From: Flavobacteriaceae bacterium UBA1903
GTDB lineage: Bacteria > Bacteroidota > Bacteroidia > Flavobacteriales > Flavobacteriaceae
Assembly (NCBI GenBank): GCA_002337605.1
Contig: DDGL01000008.1
Span: 124,001-188,000, forward strand
Reading direction: 5' to 3'
DNA length: 64,000 nt
The number at the start of each line of letters is the position of its first letter. The first letter of the stretch is position 1. The translations under genes were made by a program, and so were the position numbers. This document shows, in pieces, positions 26,180-36,118 of this stretch. The notes under the pieces were generated by a model. It was not told the origin of the DNA and did no database searches. It saw only the letters and a list, made by a program, of their open reading frames with translations.

Positions 26180-29100
26180 ATGAAAATTAAAAAAGTCCTT
26201 GTTGCCAATCGTGGCGAAATAGCCATCCGTGTATTTCGGGCATGCACCGAAATCAACTTGCAAACCGTTGCTGTTTATACGTTCGAAGATCGCTATTCTC
26301 AACACCGCTACAAGGCAGACGAGGCCTACCAGATTGGCACTAACGACCAACCCCTTAAACCGTATTTAGATAGTGATGCTATTATTGCTTTGGCAAAGTC
26401 TAAAAACGTAGATGCCATCCACCCTGGGTATGGGTTTCTTTCGGAAAATTCAGAATTTGCTCGTAAATGTGCTGAAAATGATATCATTTTTATAGGTCCC
26501 GATCCTGAAGTGATGGATGCTTTGGGCGATAAGATTACGGCAAAAAAGATTGCTAAAAAGTGCAAGGTTCCCATCATTCAAAGTAACACCAAAAAACTTA
26601 GCAGTTTAAAAATAGCCCTTTCAGAAGCTGAAACGATTGGCTATCCGGTAATGCTAAAAGCCGCTTCTGGCGGGGGTGGTCGTGGGATGCGTATCATTCG
26701 TTCTGCGGAAGAACTTTCTAATAATTTTACTTCAGCAAAAAGCGAATCCTTAAATGCCTTTGGGGACGACACAATGTTTTTAGAAAAATATGTAGAAGAC
26801 CCAAAGCATCTGGAAATTCAGATCGTGGCAGATAACCACGGAAACATTCGCCATTTGTACGAGCGGGATTGTTCGGTACAACGCCGCCATCAAAAAGTGG
26901 TGGAAATGGCCCCTTCGTATAATGTTTCAGCTAAAGTGAAGGAACAACTATACAAATACGCCGTTGCCATTGCCGAAGAAGTAAACTACAACAACGTTGG
27001 TACTGTAGAGTTTTTAGTAGATAAAAGTGATGAAGTCTATTTTATCGAGGTAAATCCGCGAATCCAGGTAGAGCACACGGTTACTGAAATGGTCACAGGA
27101 ATAGACCTTATTAAAACACAGATTTTTGTTGCGGGGGGTTACAAGTTAAACGATAAACAGATTAAAATTTATGATCAGGACTCTCTCCAGACCTACGGAT
27201 TTGCCATACAATGCAGGTTAACGACTGAAGATCCCGCCAATAATTTTACACCAGATTACGGGACCATCACTACCTATAGAAGTGCTTCAGGGATGGGAAT
27301 TCGATTGGATGCCGGGAGTATTTACCAGTCGTATAGCATTAGTCCGTTTTTCGATTCAATGCTGGTGAAAGTTTCGGCACACGGCCGTACGCTGGACGGA
27401 GCGGTTCGCAAAATGACGCGGGCCTTAAAGGAATTCAGGATTCGTGGGGTGAAGACCAATATTCATTTTCTTCAGAATGTAATTCAGCATGACACCTTTA
27501 AGGAGGGAAAAGCATCGGTGAATTTTATTGGAAATACGCCTGCGCTCTTCAACATAAAATTGCCACAGGACCGTACCACAAAGATCACCAATTATCTGGG
27601 GGAAGTGATCGTGAATGGAAATCCGGATGTGAAATTTGTCGATGAAAACAAAAAATTCAGAACCCCAATAGTTCCCGCTTTCGACCCAAATGCAGCATTC
27701 CCTAAGGGAACCAAAGACCTTTTAACAGAACTAGGCCCTGATAAGTTTGTCCAATGGCTAAAGAAGGAAAAGAAGATTCATTTTACCGACACGACCATGC
27801 GTGACGCGCACCAATCGTTATTAGCAACAAGAATGCGAACCTACGATCTGGTAAATGTGGCCGAAAGTTTTGCGAAAAACCACCCCAACACCTTCAGTAT
27901 TGAAATGTGGGGCGGTGCTACGTTCGATGTATGTCTTCGGTTTTTGAATGAAAGTCCGTGGACACGACTACGAGAACTTCGAAAATTAATGCCCAATATT
28001 TTATTCCAGATGTTATTGCGAGGCAGTAACGGTGTGGGATATAAAGCGTATCCGGATAATTTAATTGAAAAGTTTATTGAAACCTCTTGGGAAAACGGGA
28101 TTGATATTTTCCGAATTTTCGACTCGCTGAACTGGGTAAAAGCTATGGAACCAAGTATAAACTACGTACGAAACAAAACTGGCGGACTCGCCGAAGCTGC
28201 CATAAGCTATACAGGGGATATTCTGGATCCTAACGAAACCAAATACACTTTACAATATTATACGCAATTAGCCAAAGACCTGGAGAATGCCGGGGCGCAC
28301 ATTATTGCCATTAAAGATATGGCTGGCTTGCTGAAGCCATATGCAGCGACCGAACTGGTTGGCGCCTTAAAAGACACAGTGAATATTCCGTTGCATTTGC
28401 ATACGCATGACACCTCTTCCATACAATCTGCCACCTATTTAAAGGCCATTGAAGCAGGTGTTGATGTGGTGGATGTAGCTTTGGGCGGACTTTCAGGATT
28501 GACTTCACAACCAAACTTTAACTCGGTAGTGGAGATGATGAAGCGCCACGAGCGTGCCAACGAGTTTGACATGAAAAAGCTGAATCAGTTTTCGAATTAC
28601 TGGGAAGATATCCGCGAGTATTATTATCCGTTTGAATCTGATTTAAAAGCGGGAACTGCAGAGGTATATCAGCATGAAATTCCTGGGGGGCAGTATTCAA
28701 ATTTACGCCCGCAAGCTGAAGCGTTGGGCTTAGGCGACCGTTTCAGTGAAGTAAAAAAAATGTACGAGCAGGTGAATGCGCTCTTCGGAAACCTGGTAAA
28801 AGTAACGCCCAGTAGTAAAGTGGTAGGTGATATGGCCATTTTTATGGTTACTAATAATGTAACGCCAGCCGATGTCATGGAACGCGGAGAGACGATTTCC
28901 TTTCCAGAATCTGTGATTAATTTCTTTAAGGGCGATTTAGGACAACCGTTGGGTGGATTTCCAAAAAAACTTCAGAAGATCATTTTAAAAAGCAACAAAC
29001 CGTATACCGATAGACCAAATGCGCACTTAACCCCCATTGATTTTGAGGAAGAGTTTAAAGCCTTTAAAAAGAAGTTTCAGAAAGGGTTCAGCAGACCCAT

Positions 29101-29632
29101 TGAATTTGAGGACTTCCTGAGTTACAGTTTGTATCCGCGTGTTTTTGAAGCGGCTCATGAGAAGTATAAGTTGTTTGGGAGTACAGCAATCCTTTCCACC
29201 AAAAATTTCTTCTATCCTATGAAGCTTAGGGAAGAAACGATGATAGAACTGGAGCCAGGTAAAACTATTGCTGTGAAATTACTTTCGGTAGGGATCCCGA
29301 ATGACGAAGGGTATAGAATTGTGTTCTTCTCTGTTAATGGAGAGAATCGTTTTGTAGAAATAAAAGATACTTCCGTAGATGTAAAGAACGTACAAAATGT
29401 AAAAGCCGATACCGAAGATGAAAAGCAGTACGGAGCGCCGTTACAGGGGATGCTTTACAAAATACTGGTAAAGAAAGGGCAGGAAGTGAAAGAGAACGAT
29501 CCGCTCTTTGTTTTAGAGGCTATGAAAATGGAGAGTACTGTACTGGCATTAAGTAGCGGAAAAGTAAAGTCTATTGCACTACAGGAAGGAACTTTAGTAA
29601 TGCAGGATGATCTGATTATCACACTTGGTTAA
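26180..29632 (+). CDS. pyc: Pyruvate carboxylase
   Basis: This single-chain biotin enzyme (1150 aa) makes oxaloacetate from pyruvate, bicarbonate and ATP. The order is: biotin carboxylase (1-460; ASGGGGRGMRI, FIEVNPRIQVEHTVTE), carboxyltransferase (about 535-810; DTTMRDAHQSLLATRMRT, metal-site LHLHTHDTSS) and the tetramerisation region. A C-terminal biotinyl domain has Lys1116 in EAMKMEST. Length and order are normal for the alpha4-type enzyme. It is the anaplerotic entry to the TCA cycle. Confidence 0.97.
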   Translation: MKIKKVLVANRGEIAIRVFRACTEINLQTVAVYTFEDRYSQHRYKADEAYQIGTNDQPLKPYLDSDAIIALAKSKNVDAIHPGYGFLSENSEFARKCAENDIIFIGPDPEVMDALGDKITAKKIAKKCKVPIIQSNTKKLSSLKIALSEAETIGYPVMLKAASGGGGRGMRIIRSAEELSNNFTSAKSESLNAFGDDTMFLEKYVEDPKHLEIQIVADNHGNIRHLYERDCSVQRRHQKVVEMAPSYNVSAKVKEQLYKYAVAIAEEVNYNNVGTVEFLVDKSDEVYFIEVNPRIQVEHTVTEMVTGIDLIKTQIFVAGGYKLNDKQIKIYDQDSLQTYGFAIQCRLTTEDPANNFTPDYGTITTYRSASGMGIRLDAGSIYQSYSISPFFDSMLVKVSAHGRTLDGAVRKMTRALKEFRIRGVKTNIHFLQNVIQHDTFKEGKASVNFIGNTPALFNIKLPQDRTTKITNYLGEVIVNGNPDVKFVDENKKFRTPIVPAFDPNAAFPKGTKDLLTELGPDKFVQWLKKEKKIHFTDTTMRDAHQSLLATRMRTYDLVNVAESFAKNHPNTFSIEMWGGATFDVCLRFLNESPWTRLRELRKLMPNILFQMLLRGSNGVGYKAYPDNLIEKFIETSWENGIDIFRIFDSLNWVKAMEPSINYVRNKTGGLAEAAISYTGDILDPNETKYTLQYYTQLAKDLENAGAHIIAIKDMAGLLKPYAATELVGALKDTVNIPLHLHTHDTSSIQSATYLKAIEAGVDVVDVALGGLSGLTSQPNFNSVVEMMKRHERANEFDMKKLNQFSNYWEDIREYYYPFESDLKAGTAEVYQHEIPGGQYSNLRPQAEALGLGDRFSEVKKMYEQVNALFGNLVKVTPSSKVVGDMAIFMVTNNVTPADVMERGETISFPESVINFFKGDLGQPLGGFPKKLQKIILKSNKPYTDRPNAHLTPIDFEEEFKAFKKKFQKGFSRPIEFEDFLSYSLYPRVFEAAHEKYKLFGSTAILSTKNFFYPMKLREETMIELEPGKTIAVKLLSVGIPNDEGYRIVFFSVNGENRFVEIKDTSVDVKNVQNVKADTEDEKQYGAPLQGMLYKILVKKGQEVKENDPLFVLEAMKMESTVLALSSGKVKSIALQEGTLVMQDDLIITLG

Positions 29633-29659
29633 TTTCAGTCAAAAATACTTGTCCACAGC

Positions 29660-29689
29660 TTGTTATTCAAATAAATAGTACTACATTTG
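29660..29689 (+). promoter_or_regulatory. rplM-rpsI promoter
   Basis: A TTG -33 element at 29660-29662 and an exact -7 box TACATTTG at 29682-29689 lie 78 bp before the rplM start. The leader is A-rich, as is usual for flavobacterial ribosomal genes. Confidence 0.65.
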
Positions 29690-29767
29690 CACCCCTCAAA
29701 AAGCGGAAAAATTCTGTCTTGGACGGGTGAAAACAATGAATTATTAACTATTTACACAAAGAACTAA

Positions 29768-30223
29768 ATGGACACATTAAGTTACAAAACAGTATCTGCC
29801 AATAAGGCAACCGTGACTAAAGAATGGTTGGTGGTAGATGCGGACGGGCAAACATTGGGTCGTCTTGCAAGCGAAGTTGCTAAATTACTTCGCGGAAAAC
29901 ACAAACCAAGTTTTACTCCACACGTAGATTGTGGCGACAACGTAATTGTTACGAATGCTGCCAAGATCCAGTTATCGGGAAACAAATGGGAAAGTAAAGA
30001 ATACATCCGCCACACAGGTTATCCTGGTGGACAGCGTTCTTTAATGGCTAAAGAATTGTTTGGTAAAGATCCTGCCAGACTTATAGAAAAATCTGTAAAA
30101 GGAATGTTACCTAAGAATAAATTAGGAGCTGCTATTTTCAGAAATCTAAAAGTTTACAATGATGAGAATCACGGGCAAGAAGCACAAAAACCCAAAGTAA
30201 TTAACCTTAACGACAAGAAGTAA
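29768..30223 (+). CDS. rplM: 50S ribosomal protein L13
   Basis: L13 (151 aa) has the conserved core WLVVDADGQTLGRLASEVA, LLRGKHKP and YPGGQRS. It begins the universally conserved rplM-rpsI pair; its stop codon overlaps the rpsI start by one base (TAATG), indicating translational coupling. Confidence 0.98.
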   Translation: MDTLSYKTVSANKATVTKEWLVVDADGQTLGRLASEVAKLLRGKHKPSFTPHVDCGDNVIVTNAAKIQLSGNKWESKEYIRHTGYPGGQRSLMAKELFGKDPARLIEKSVKGMLPKNKLGAAIFRNLKVYNDENHGQEAQKPKVINLNDKK

Positions 30224-30609
30224 TGGAGACAATTCACAAAATTGGTAGAAGAAAGACTGCTGTTGCACGGGTGTACCTTTCAGAAGGAAAAGGGAACATT
30301 ACCATTAACAAGCGTGATCTTGACAATTATTTTACAACCTCTACTTTACAATACAAAGTAAAGCAGCCTTTAATGTTAACTGAAAACGAAACAACATTCG
30401 ATATTTCTGTAAACGTTTTTGGAGGAGGAATTACAGGACAAGCAGAAGCAATTCGCCTGGCAATTTCTCGTGCTATGTGCACGTTGAATGATGAGAACAG
30501 AGGCATTTTGAAGCCAGAAGGATTACTTACCAGAGACCCACGTATGGTTGAACGTAAGAAATTCGGTCAGAAGAAAGCACGTAAGAAGTTTCAATTCTCT
30601 AAGCGTTAG
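30223..30609 (+). CDS. rpsI: 30S ribosomal protein S9
   Basis: S9 (128 aa) has the typical start IGRRKTAVARVYL and the basic tail KFGQKKARKKFQFSKR that reaches the P-site tRNA. It is coupled to rplM. A dispersed repeat begins two bases after its stop codon. Confidence 0.98.
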   Translation: METIHKIGRRKTAVARVYLSEGKGNITINKRDLDNYFTTSTLQYKVKQPLMLTENETTFDISVNVFGGGITGQAEAIRLAISRAMCTLNDENRGILKPEGLLTRDPRMVERKKFGQKKARKKFQFSKR

Positions 30610-30610
30610 A

Positions 30611-30628
30611 CTTCGACTTCGCTCAGCC
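30611..30628 (+). repeat. Short dispersed repeat after rpsI
   Basis: CTTCGACTTCGCTCAGCC belongs to the same family as the copies at 8042 (reverse) and 52555. It lies immediately after the rpsI stop codon. Confidence 0.7.
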
Positions 30629-30698
30629 TGCGTTGCTTTGCAGCACTGGTTGGCGATTTATACAAGTTCATACAAATACAATTATTAATAAGCTGTTA

Positions 30699-30722
30699 GT
30701 CCCGCTCTTTGCCGGGCGGGAC
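30699..30722. repeat. GC-rich hairpin upstream of rpsB
   Basis: GTCCCGC and GCGGGAC form a 7-bp stem around a 10-base loop, 87 bp before rpsB. There is no T-run. It may be a dispersed inverted repeat or part of the rpsB leader. Confidence 0.45.
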
Positions 30723-30809
30723 AATTAGTTTAGCATCTAAATCATAGAGTTCAGTACTACTGAAGGAAAGATTGCTATCTAAACTTACAGAACGTAAACT
30801 AAAAACAAA

Positions 30810-31625
30810 ATGGCAGACAACAAGCAAGTTAAGGAACTCCTTGACGCAGGTGTACACTTTGGACACCTTACCAGAAAATGGAACCCGAACATGGCACCGT
30901 ATATCTATATGGAGCGTAACGGTATCCATATTATCAACCTTTATAAGACTACTGCAAAACTTGAAGAAGCGAATCAGGCTTTGGCTAAGATCGCTGCTAG
31001 CGGACGTAAAATTCTTTTCGTAGCTACTAAAAAGCAAGCAAAAGACATCGTTGCAGAAAAAGTGAAGAACGTAAACATGCCTTTCATCACAGAAAGATGG
31101 CCAGGGGGTATGTTAACCAACTTTGTAACTATTAGAAAAGCCGTTAAGAAAATGGCTTCTATCGATAGAATGAAGCAGGATGGTACTTTCAACACACTTT
31201 CTAAGAAAGAGCGTTTGGCAGTAGACCGTTTAAGAGCAAAATTAGAAAAGAACTTAGGTTCAATTTCTGATATGAGCCGTCTTCCAGGTGCATTGTTCAT
31301 CGTAGATACTACACGTGAGCACATTGCTGTAAAAGAAGCACAAAAATTAAACATCCCAATCTTCGCTATGGTAGATACCAATAGCGACCCACGTGAGATT
31401 GAATATGCTATCCCATCTAACGATGATGCATCTAAATCTATCGAGAAGATCATCACAAGTGTAACCGATGCTATTGCAGGTGGCCTTGCTGAAAGAAAAT
31501 CCGGAAAAGAAGGGGACGATTCTAAAGAAGCTTCAAAAAAGAAGAAAGAAACTAAAAAAGAGGAAAAAGCAGACAAGCCTAAAAGAAAAAAGGTAGCTGC
31601 TAAAGCTTCTAAAGAAGAAGAATAA
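30810..31625 (+). CDS. rpsB: 30S ribosomal protein S2
   Basis: S2 (271 aa) has the motifs LLDAGVHFGH, RKWNPNMAPYIY and LPGALFIVDTTREHIAV. The C-terminus carries a Lys/Glu-rich extension of about 40 residues beyond the bacterial core, common in Bacteroidota. It is followed by a terminator-like hairpin and then tsf. Confidence 0.98.
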   Translation: MADNKQVKELLDAGVHFGHLTRKWNPNMAPYIYMERNGIHIINLYKTTAKLEEANQALAKIAASGRKILFVATKKQAKDIVAEKVKNVNMPFITERWPGGMLTNFVTIRKAVKKMASIDRMKQDGTFNTLSKKERLAVDRLRAKLEKNLGSISDMSRLPGALFIVDTTREHIAVKEAQKLNIPIFAMVDTNSDPREIEYAIPSNDDASKSIEKIITSVTDAIAGGLAERKSGKEGDDSKEASKKKKETKKEEKADKPKRKKVAAKASKEEE

Positions 31626-31673
31626 TTTTCTATACTGAATTCAGCAGAAAATTAATCTTTTCATACAATTTAA

Positions 31674-31722
31674 AAAGTCGTCAGGTTCATTTCTTAAACT
31701 GAAATTTGCGACGGCTTTTTTT
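31674..31722 (+). terminator. Terminator or attenuator between rpsB and tsf
   Basis: AAGTCGTC pairs with GACGGCTT (one G-U), an inner stem is possible, and a run of seven T follows. In other bacteria rpsB and tsf are cotranscribed, so partial read-through is likely. Confidence 0.7.
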
Positions 31723-31780
31723 CAATTAACACTAATAAATAAAGCGAGTGCAAAGCAATCGCAATAAAAAATAAAATACG

Positions 31781-32743
31781 ATGGTAAAAGTAACCGCCGC
31801 AGAAGTAAACGAATTAAGAAAAAAGACCGGAGCTGGTATGATGGACTGTAAAAAGGCATTGGTAGAGGCAGAAGGTAATATGGAAGAAGCAATTAACATC
31901 CTAAGAAAAAAAGGGCAAAAAATTGCTGAAAAAAGAGCAGACCGTGACTCTAGTGAAGGGGCTGTTGTTTCAAAAATTAACGATGCGAACACAAGAGGTG
32001 TTGTAGTATCTGTAAACTGTGAAACAGATTTCGTAGCAAAAAACGATTCTTATAAAGAATTGGCACAACAAATTGCCGATGTAGCTATTAATGTAAACTC
32101 TACAGAAGAGTTGTTAAAAGCAGATTTCAACGGAATGACCGTTGAAGAAAAATTGATCGAGCAAACTGGAGTAATTGGTGAGAAAATCGAGATCGGTGGT
32201 TTTGAAATTCTGGAAGCTCCTTTCGTAGGAACTTACATCCACGGAAATAAAATTGGTGCATTAACAGGTCTTTCAAAGGCAATTGATAATGCTGAAGAGG
32301 TAGCAAAAAATGTATCTATGCAAGTAGCTTCTATGGGAGCCACTACACTATCTTACAAAGATTTTGATCCTGCGTATGTTTCTTCTGAAACAGAAGCAAG
32401 AATTGCAGCTATTGAAAAAGATAATATTGAATTAGGACGTTTAGGAAAAACTCTTAAAAATGTACCTCAATTCATATCAAAAGCACAATTAACAGATGAA
32501 GCCATGGCAAAAGCTGAAGCAGATGCTAAAGAGCAATTAAAAGCCGAAGGAAAGCCAGAACAGATCTGGGATAAAATCCTTCCTGGGAAAATGGAGCGTT
32601 ACGTGAGTGACAATACCACATTAGACCAGGAACAAGCATTATTGGATCAAAACTACATTATGGACGACAAGAAAAAGGTTTCAGAATATGTAGCAGACCA
32701 GAATGTTGAAGTAGTTGGCTTTAAAAGAGTTTCGTTAGCATAG
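31781..32743 (+). CDS. tsf: Translation elongation factor Ts
   Basis: EF-Ts (320 aa) is the nucleotide exchange factor of EF-Tu. The N-terminal UBA-like domain has LRKKTGAGMMDCKKAL, and the core has the invariant NCETDFVAKN. The length is slightly above the E. coli protein, as in other Bacteroidota. It follows rpsB in the usual order. Confidence 0.98.
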   Translation: MVKVTAAEVNELRKKTGAGMMDCKKALVEAEGNMEEAINILRKKGQKIAEKRADRDSSEGAVVSKINDANTRGVVVSVNCETDFVAKNDSYKELAQQIADVAINVNSTEELLKADFNGMTVEEKLIEQTGVIGEKIEIGGFEILEAPFVGTYIHGNKIGALTGLSKAIDNAEEVAKNVSMQVASMGATTLSYKDFDPAYVSSETEARIAAIEKDNIELGRLGKTLKNVPQFISKAQLTDEAMAKAEADAKEQLKAEGKPEQIWDKILPGKMERYVSDNTTLDQEQALLDQNYIMDDKKKVSEYVADQNVEVVGFKRVSLA

Positions 32744-32859
32744 TTTCGATACAATTTTAATAGTGCTAGCACTTTATTAAAACCACTCAACTACCTTAGT
32801 TGGGTTCATAAATTAAACTATATAGTAGCCAGTTGCTGTTTGCAGTGGCCACAAAATAT

Positions 32860-32898
32860 AAAATCCGTTTTCAGATGTACTGAAAACGGATTTTTTCT
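32860..32898. terminator. Strong bidirectional terminator after tsf
   Basis: AATCCGTTTTCA pairs perfectly with TGAAAACGGATT, followed by a T-run on the plus strand; the preceding A-rich arm also allows termination of the opposing gene at 32936. Confidence 0.92.
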
Positions 32899-32935
32899 TG
32901 TTATAATTTGGTATAAATCGTAGCTGGGTGGTTGT

Positions 32936-34333
32936 TTAGCCTCTATTGGGGTTCATTTTTAATCTAGCTGATGAAATAAGAGCACCATCTTCATTGTACA
33001 CATTCGTGCGATACGTACCCAAATCATAAAAATTAAAATCAAAATACACCTTGGCCGATGTGCTATCTAAAGTAACAGTTAGACTTTTATATTTATAATA
33101 TTTGTAATCGCTTGTATTTAATTTATCTACAAGAACAATAAATTTTTTAGTTTTAAGAGCTTTATAGCCATTATCTACACAAATCGATATTTTCCCTCTA
33201 TTAAGCCCAGTACCTGTTTTGAGTGTCGTAAGTCCAAAGGTACCTGTAGCAAATTTTTCATAAAGTCCATTCTTCTTTATTGCATAATATACTTTTGCAT
33301 TTTTGTAATATTCCTCCATTGCTTTAATCCTAGCGGCTTTTTCTTCTGCCAGTCTTTTTTCAATTAAAGCATTGGCCTGTGCGGTAGTTTTTATAAGCTG
33401 CCTGTCGCCACGGGTAGAATTTATAGATGCAGACCGCTTTGGTAGCGTGAGTCCATTTTCGATTAACTGTGTGTGCGCTTTACTGTCTATGGCAGAGATA
33501 TAATACATCCCGTTAATACCTCCAACCAAGCCTATACCCGTGGTAATACTTTTGGCGGTAGCAATACCCACTACCTTATTTTCTTCGCTAAAAACGGGAC
33601 CACCACTGTTTCCTGGGTGTATTTCGGCATCTGTTTTTAAATAGCCATAATCTTTATTAAACACATAATCATACCCACTCATAATTCCAAGACTAATAGT
33701 ACTTAAATCCTTTAACATTAAGCCTGCAGATCCTGTAAACTGTGCAGGATATCCATAAACACATAGATTTTCACCCTGTGCCACATTATCTGAATTGCCA
33801 ATAGGCACAGTTTTAAACTTTTTACGAACCGGATTACCATCGGCGTCACTAGTAATTTTTAACATTGCCCCATCGTACGTACCAGCACCAATGGAAACAA
33901 CTTCGGCATAGTACAATTTATAATCGTTTTCACCAGGACCATCATACACTTGTACGATTGGAATACTATGTCCCGTACGGTTTACTTTGGTAAGTGTCTT
34001 GTTTTCTAATATTTCTTCAGAATATAGCCCTAGCATATTCATTTCTTTTTCACCGTCAAGATAATTATAGTCCATAAACCCTTTTACACACATTTCTACT
34101 ACGTGTTTATTGGTAAATAAGTAACCGTCTTCAGTCACAATAAAACCAGAACCTCTTCCCATATATCCCTTTCCTGGCTCAATCTTCTCCAATTCTGGAT
34201 CCATGACCAAAATTTTAACAACTCCTTGATAATATTTTGATGCTATTAGTTTGGTGTCCAACCCTTTTTCCTTGCAAGAAAACAGACTAAAAAACACTAA
34301 AAAACAAGCAACAGCTTTATACTTCATACTCAA
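32936..34333 (-). CDS. Trypsin-like serine protease lipoprotein
   Basis: This 465-aa lipoprotein has a hydrophobic leader and lipobox LFSC (Cys20). The chymotrypsin-fold domain has His77 (FTNKHVVE), Asp154 (GTYDGAML) and Ser243 (HPGNSGGPV), a complete triad like that of HtrA/DegP-type proteases. No PDZ domain is obvious. Instead the C-terminal 120 residues form a beta-rich domain of unknown role, after a Lys/Glu-rich helix near 310-345. A role in envelope protein quality control or processing is inferred from the family. Confidence 0.85.
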   Translation of the reverse strand: MSMKYKAVACFLVFFSLFSCKEKGLDTKLIASKYYQGVVKILVMDPELEKIEPGKGYMGRGSGFIVTEDGYLFTNKHVVEMCVKGFMDYNYLDGEKEMNMLGLYSEEILENKTLTKVNRTGHSIPIVQVYDGPGENDYKLYYAEVVSIGAGTYDGAMLKITSDADGNPVRKKFKTVPIGNSDNVAQGENLCVYGYPAQFTGSAGLMLKDLSTISLGIMSGYDYVFNKDYGYLKTDAEIHPGNSGGPVFSEENKVVGIATAKSITTGIGLVGGINGMYYISAIDSKAHTQLIENGLTLPKRSASINSTRGDRQLIKTTAQANALIEKRLAEEKAARIKAMEEYYKNAKVYYAIKKNGLYEKFATGTFGLTTLKTGTGLNRGKISICVDNGYKALKTKKFIVLVDKLNTSDYKYYKYKSLTVTLDSTSAKVYFDFNFYDLGTYRTNVYNEDGALISSARLKMNPNRG

Positions 34334-34538
34334 AAATTTAGGAATGGTTAGCTAACTATTTGATACTCCTAAAAATAGCAATTGTTTATGAAATCATGCC
34401 TAGCAATTTCATTATTTTAAAAATGAAGTGAAAAGTCAATAGAAAATATGCCTTATGAATGTGTTTGTCAATTAAAGAATCATCAAGGTATCTTAAGGTT
34501 CGAATACAATAGTTAAAAGCTAAATAGTTTACTGCCCT

Positions 34539-35933
34539 CTATTGTTTCACCACTTTTTTAACTAGCTTTTTCCCTTCCGAAGTAATAATTGCCAGATACA
34601 CTCCGCTGCTCACTGTTGAAAGGTCAAGTTCGACTTTCGAGTTTCCTGGCACTATTTCCAAGACCTTTCTTCCGGCAAGATCTACCAGCGTAATTATTTC
34701 AAGGGTCGTTGTACCCTCCACAATTAGTTTTTCTTGTACTGGATTTGGGTAGATCGTAATGCTATTTACAGAAATATCATCAATGCCCAATGAGGTATTT
34801 ATTCCAAATCTGGTTTCATAAACCGTACCTCCAAAAGTGGCAGTAACTTCGTACACACCATCTACCCAGGAAGTGTCGGTGGGATATACCCACTCTGCAT
34901 AAGCTGCCTCATAGTTTTGCCAAGGTGAGGTAAATACATAATCATACACTATGGCTCCATTAGGATCTGTAACAACAATATGTGTATCGCTATTGGTTTG
35001 AATATCCCTATAAAAGATTCGTAATATCACATCGTCTCCCGGTAAAAAATCCAACGCCTCATAGGTGTTTTCAACCTCACCACAGGTATCGTCAAAATTT
35101 GTTGAGTAATGCGTAGAAATTTTGTTGATAGCAGGCACAAGATAATCTGGCTGGCTGGCCCACCAGCTGACTGCATTTAAAGTATTGCAAGGACCTTCAT
35201 ACGGGTCTATTAGGTTATTGTTCATGTCATATATTTCAAAGTGCAAATGCGGGATGGAGCTACTGCCTGAGCTTCCTGCAGCACCTAAATACTCTCCTTC
35301 TTCAACAGTATCGCCAATATTTTTTGTAGTAATAGCTCCGTCTTTAAAATGCCAGTACCAGGCTTGCGATCCATCGGGATGCTCTACAATAATACCATTC
35401 CAGTTCGGGTTGCCTGAATTGTCACAATTTAAATCAAAATTACCATCTCTTTTATCAATAATAGTACCTGGTGCTGCCGCTACTATCTGCATAACTTCTT
35501 CCTGCATATGCTTCCATGGGTAAGGCCAGAGAACATAGTCTGTTCCTTCGTGGTTTCCTGTTGCCCAGTCATACGTACGTTCGTTACATTCATAGTCTGT
35601 TAAACTTCCATTGGGAATAGGATTATGGTCTACTTGAAAATTAACGATGTAATACCCAGGGTCGTCAAAGCCAACTTTTGGCTTAATGGGGAAAATAAAT
35701 AAGGGAGAACCTCCTTCACGCGTAAAGGCATCCGGCTTACTTTTTTCTATTTCTTTTTTATTAATCAAAAGCTGTTCCCGCACCTGTTGTCTTTGTGCAT
35801 CGGTGATACATTCAGACTTCTCAAAGGGTACCGGATGAAAAGTTGCCTGTGATGGTGGTGGGTTGTCCGTAGAGTTTTGAGCAAATAATGCTGATGTTAC
35901 AGCCAAGAAAGCTAAACGTAGTGTTGTTTTCAT
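34539..35933 (-). CDS. M23 metallopeptidase with T9SS sorting domain
   Basis: This 464-aa secreted LytM-type peptidase has a signal peptide (LAFLAVTSALFAQ). The zinc site is His128 and Asp132 (NHEGTDYVLWP) with His231 in PHLHFE. His195 (WYWHF) and His229 are the usual catalytic partners. Residues about 390-464 (ITIYPNPVQEKL ... GKKLVKKVVKQ) are a type A T9SS C-terminal domain, so the enzyme is exported across the outer membrane. Family members cut peptidoglycan cross-links or Gly-rich and elastin-like peptides; the target here is unknown. Confidence 0.9.
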   Translation of the reverse strand: MKTTLRLAFLAVTSALFAQNSTDNPPPSQATFHPVPFEKSECITDAQRQQVREQLLINKKEIEKSKPDAFTREGGSPLFIFPIKPKVGFDDPGYYIVNFQVDHNPIPNGSLTDYECNERTYDWATGNHEGTDYVLWPYPWKHMQEEVMQIVAAAPGTIIDKRDGNFDLNCDNSGNPNWNGIIVEHPDGSQAWYWHFKDGAITTKNIGDTVEEGEYLGAAGSSGSSSIPHLHFEIYDMNNNLIDPYEGPCNTLNAVSWWASQPDYLVPAINKISTHYSTNFDDTCGEVENTYEALDFLPGDDVILRIFYRDIQTNSDTHIVVTDPNGAIVYDYVFTSPWQNYEAAYAEWVYPTDTSWVDGVYEVTATFGGTVYETRFGINTSLGIDDISVNSITIYPNPVQEKLIVEGTTTLEIITLVDLAGRKVLEIVPGNSKVELDLSTVSSGVYLAIITSEGKKLVKKVVKQ

Positions 35934-36093
35934 AGTGCGAAGTTTAAGGGTTAATTGTGTGTTTCATATCATTACATCGCACTACTTTTAATATGTCATC
36001 ACATTTTTTTGCTTTTTTACCTCTCACTTCTCGTTTGGTAAAAAAACTATAAGCGAACCATCCTACTCACTACCAACTACCGACTTTTTTCCC

Positions 36094-36101
36094 TATTTTT
36101 G
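36094..36101 (+). promoter_or_regulatory. -7 box TATTTTTG of pyrH
   Basis: An exact TAnnTTTG match 17 bp before the ATG of pyrH. Confidence 0.55.
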
Positions 36102-36118
36102 CCCAACAAAATCCAGCT

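Noticed and set aside
30974..31576. A 200-codon open frame opposite rpsB
   Set aside because: It lies entirely antisense to the highly conserved S2 gene, with no start signals and no protein character; it is a shadow of the coding strand.
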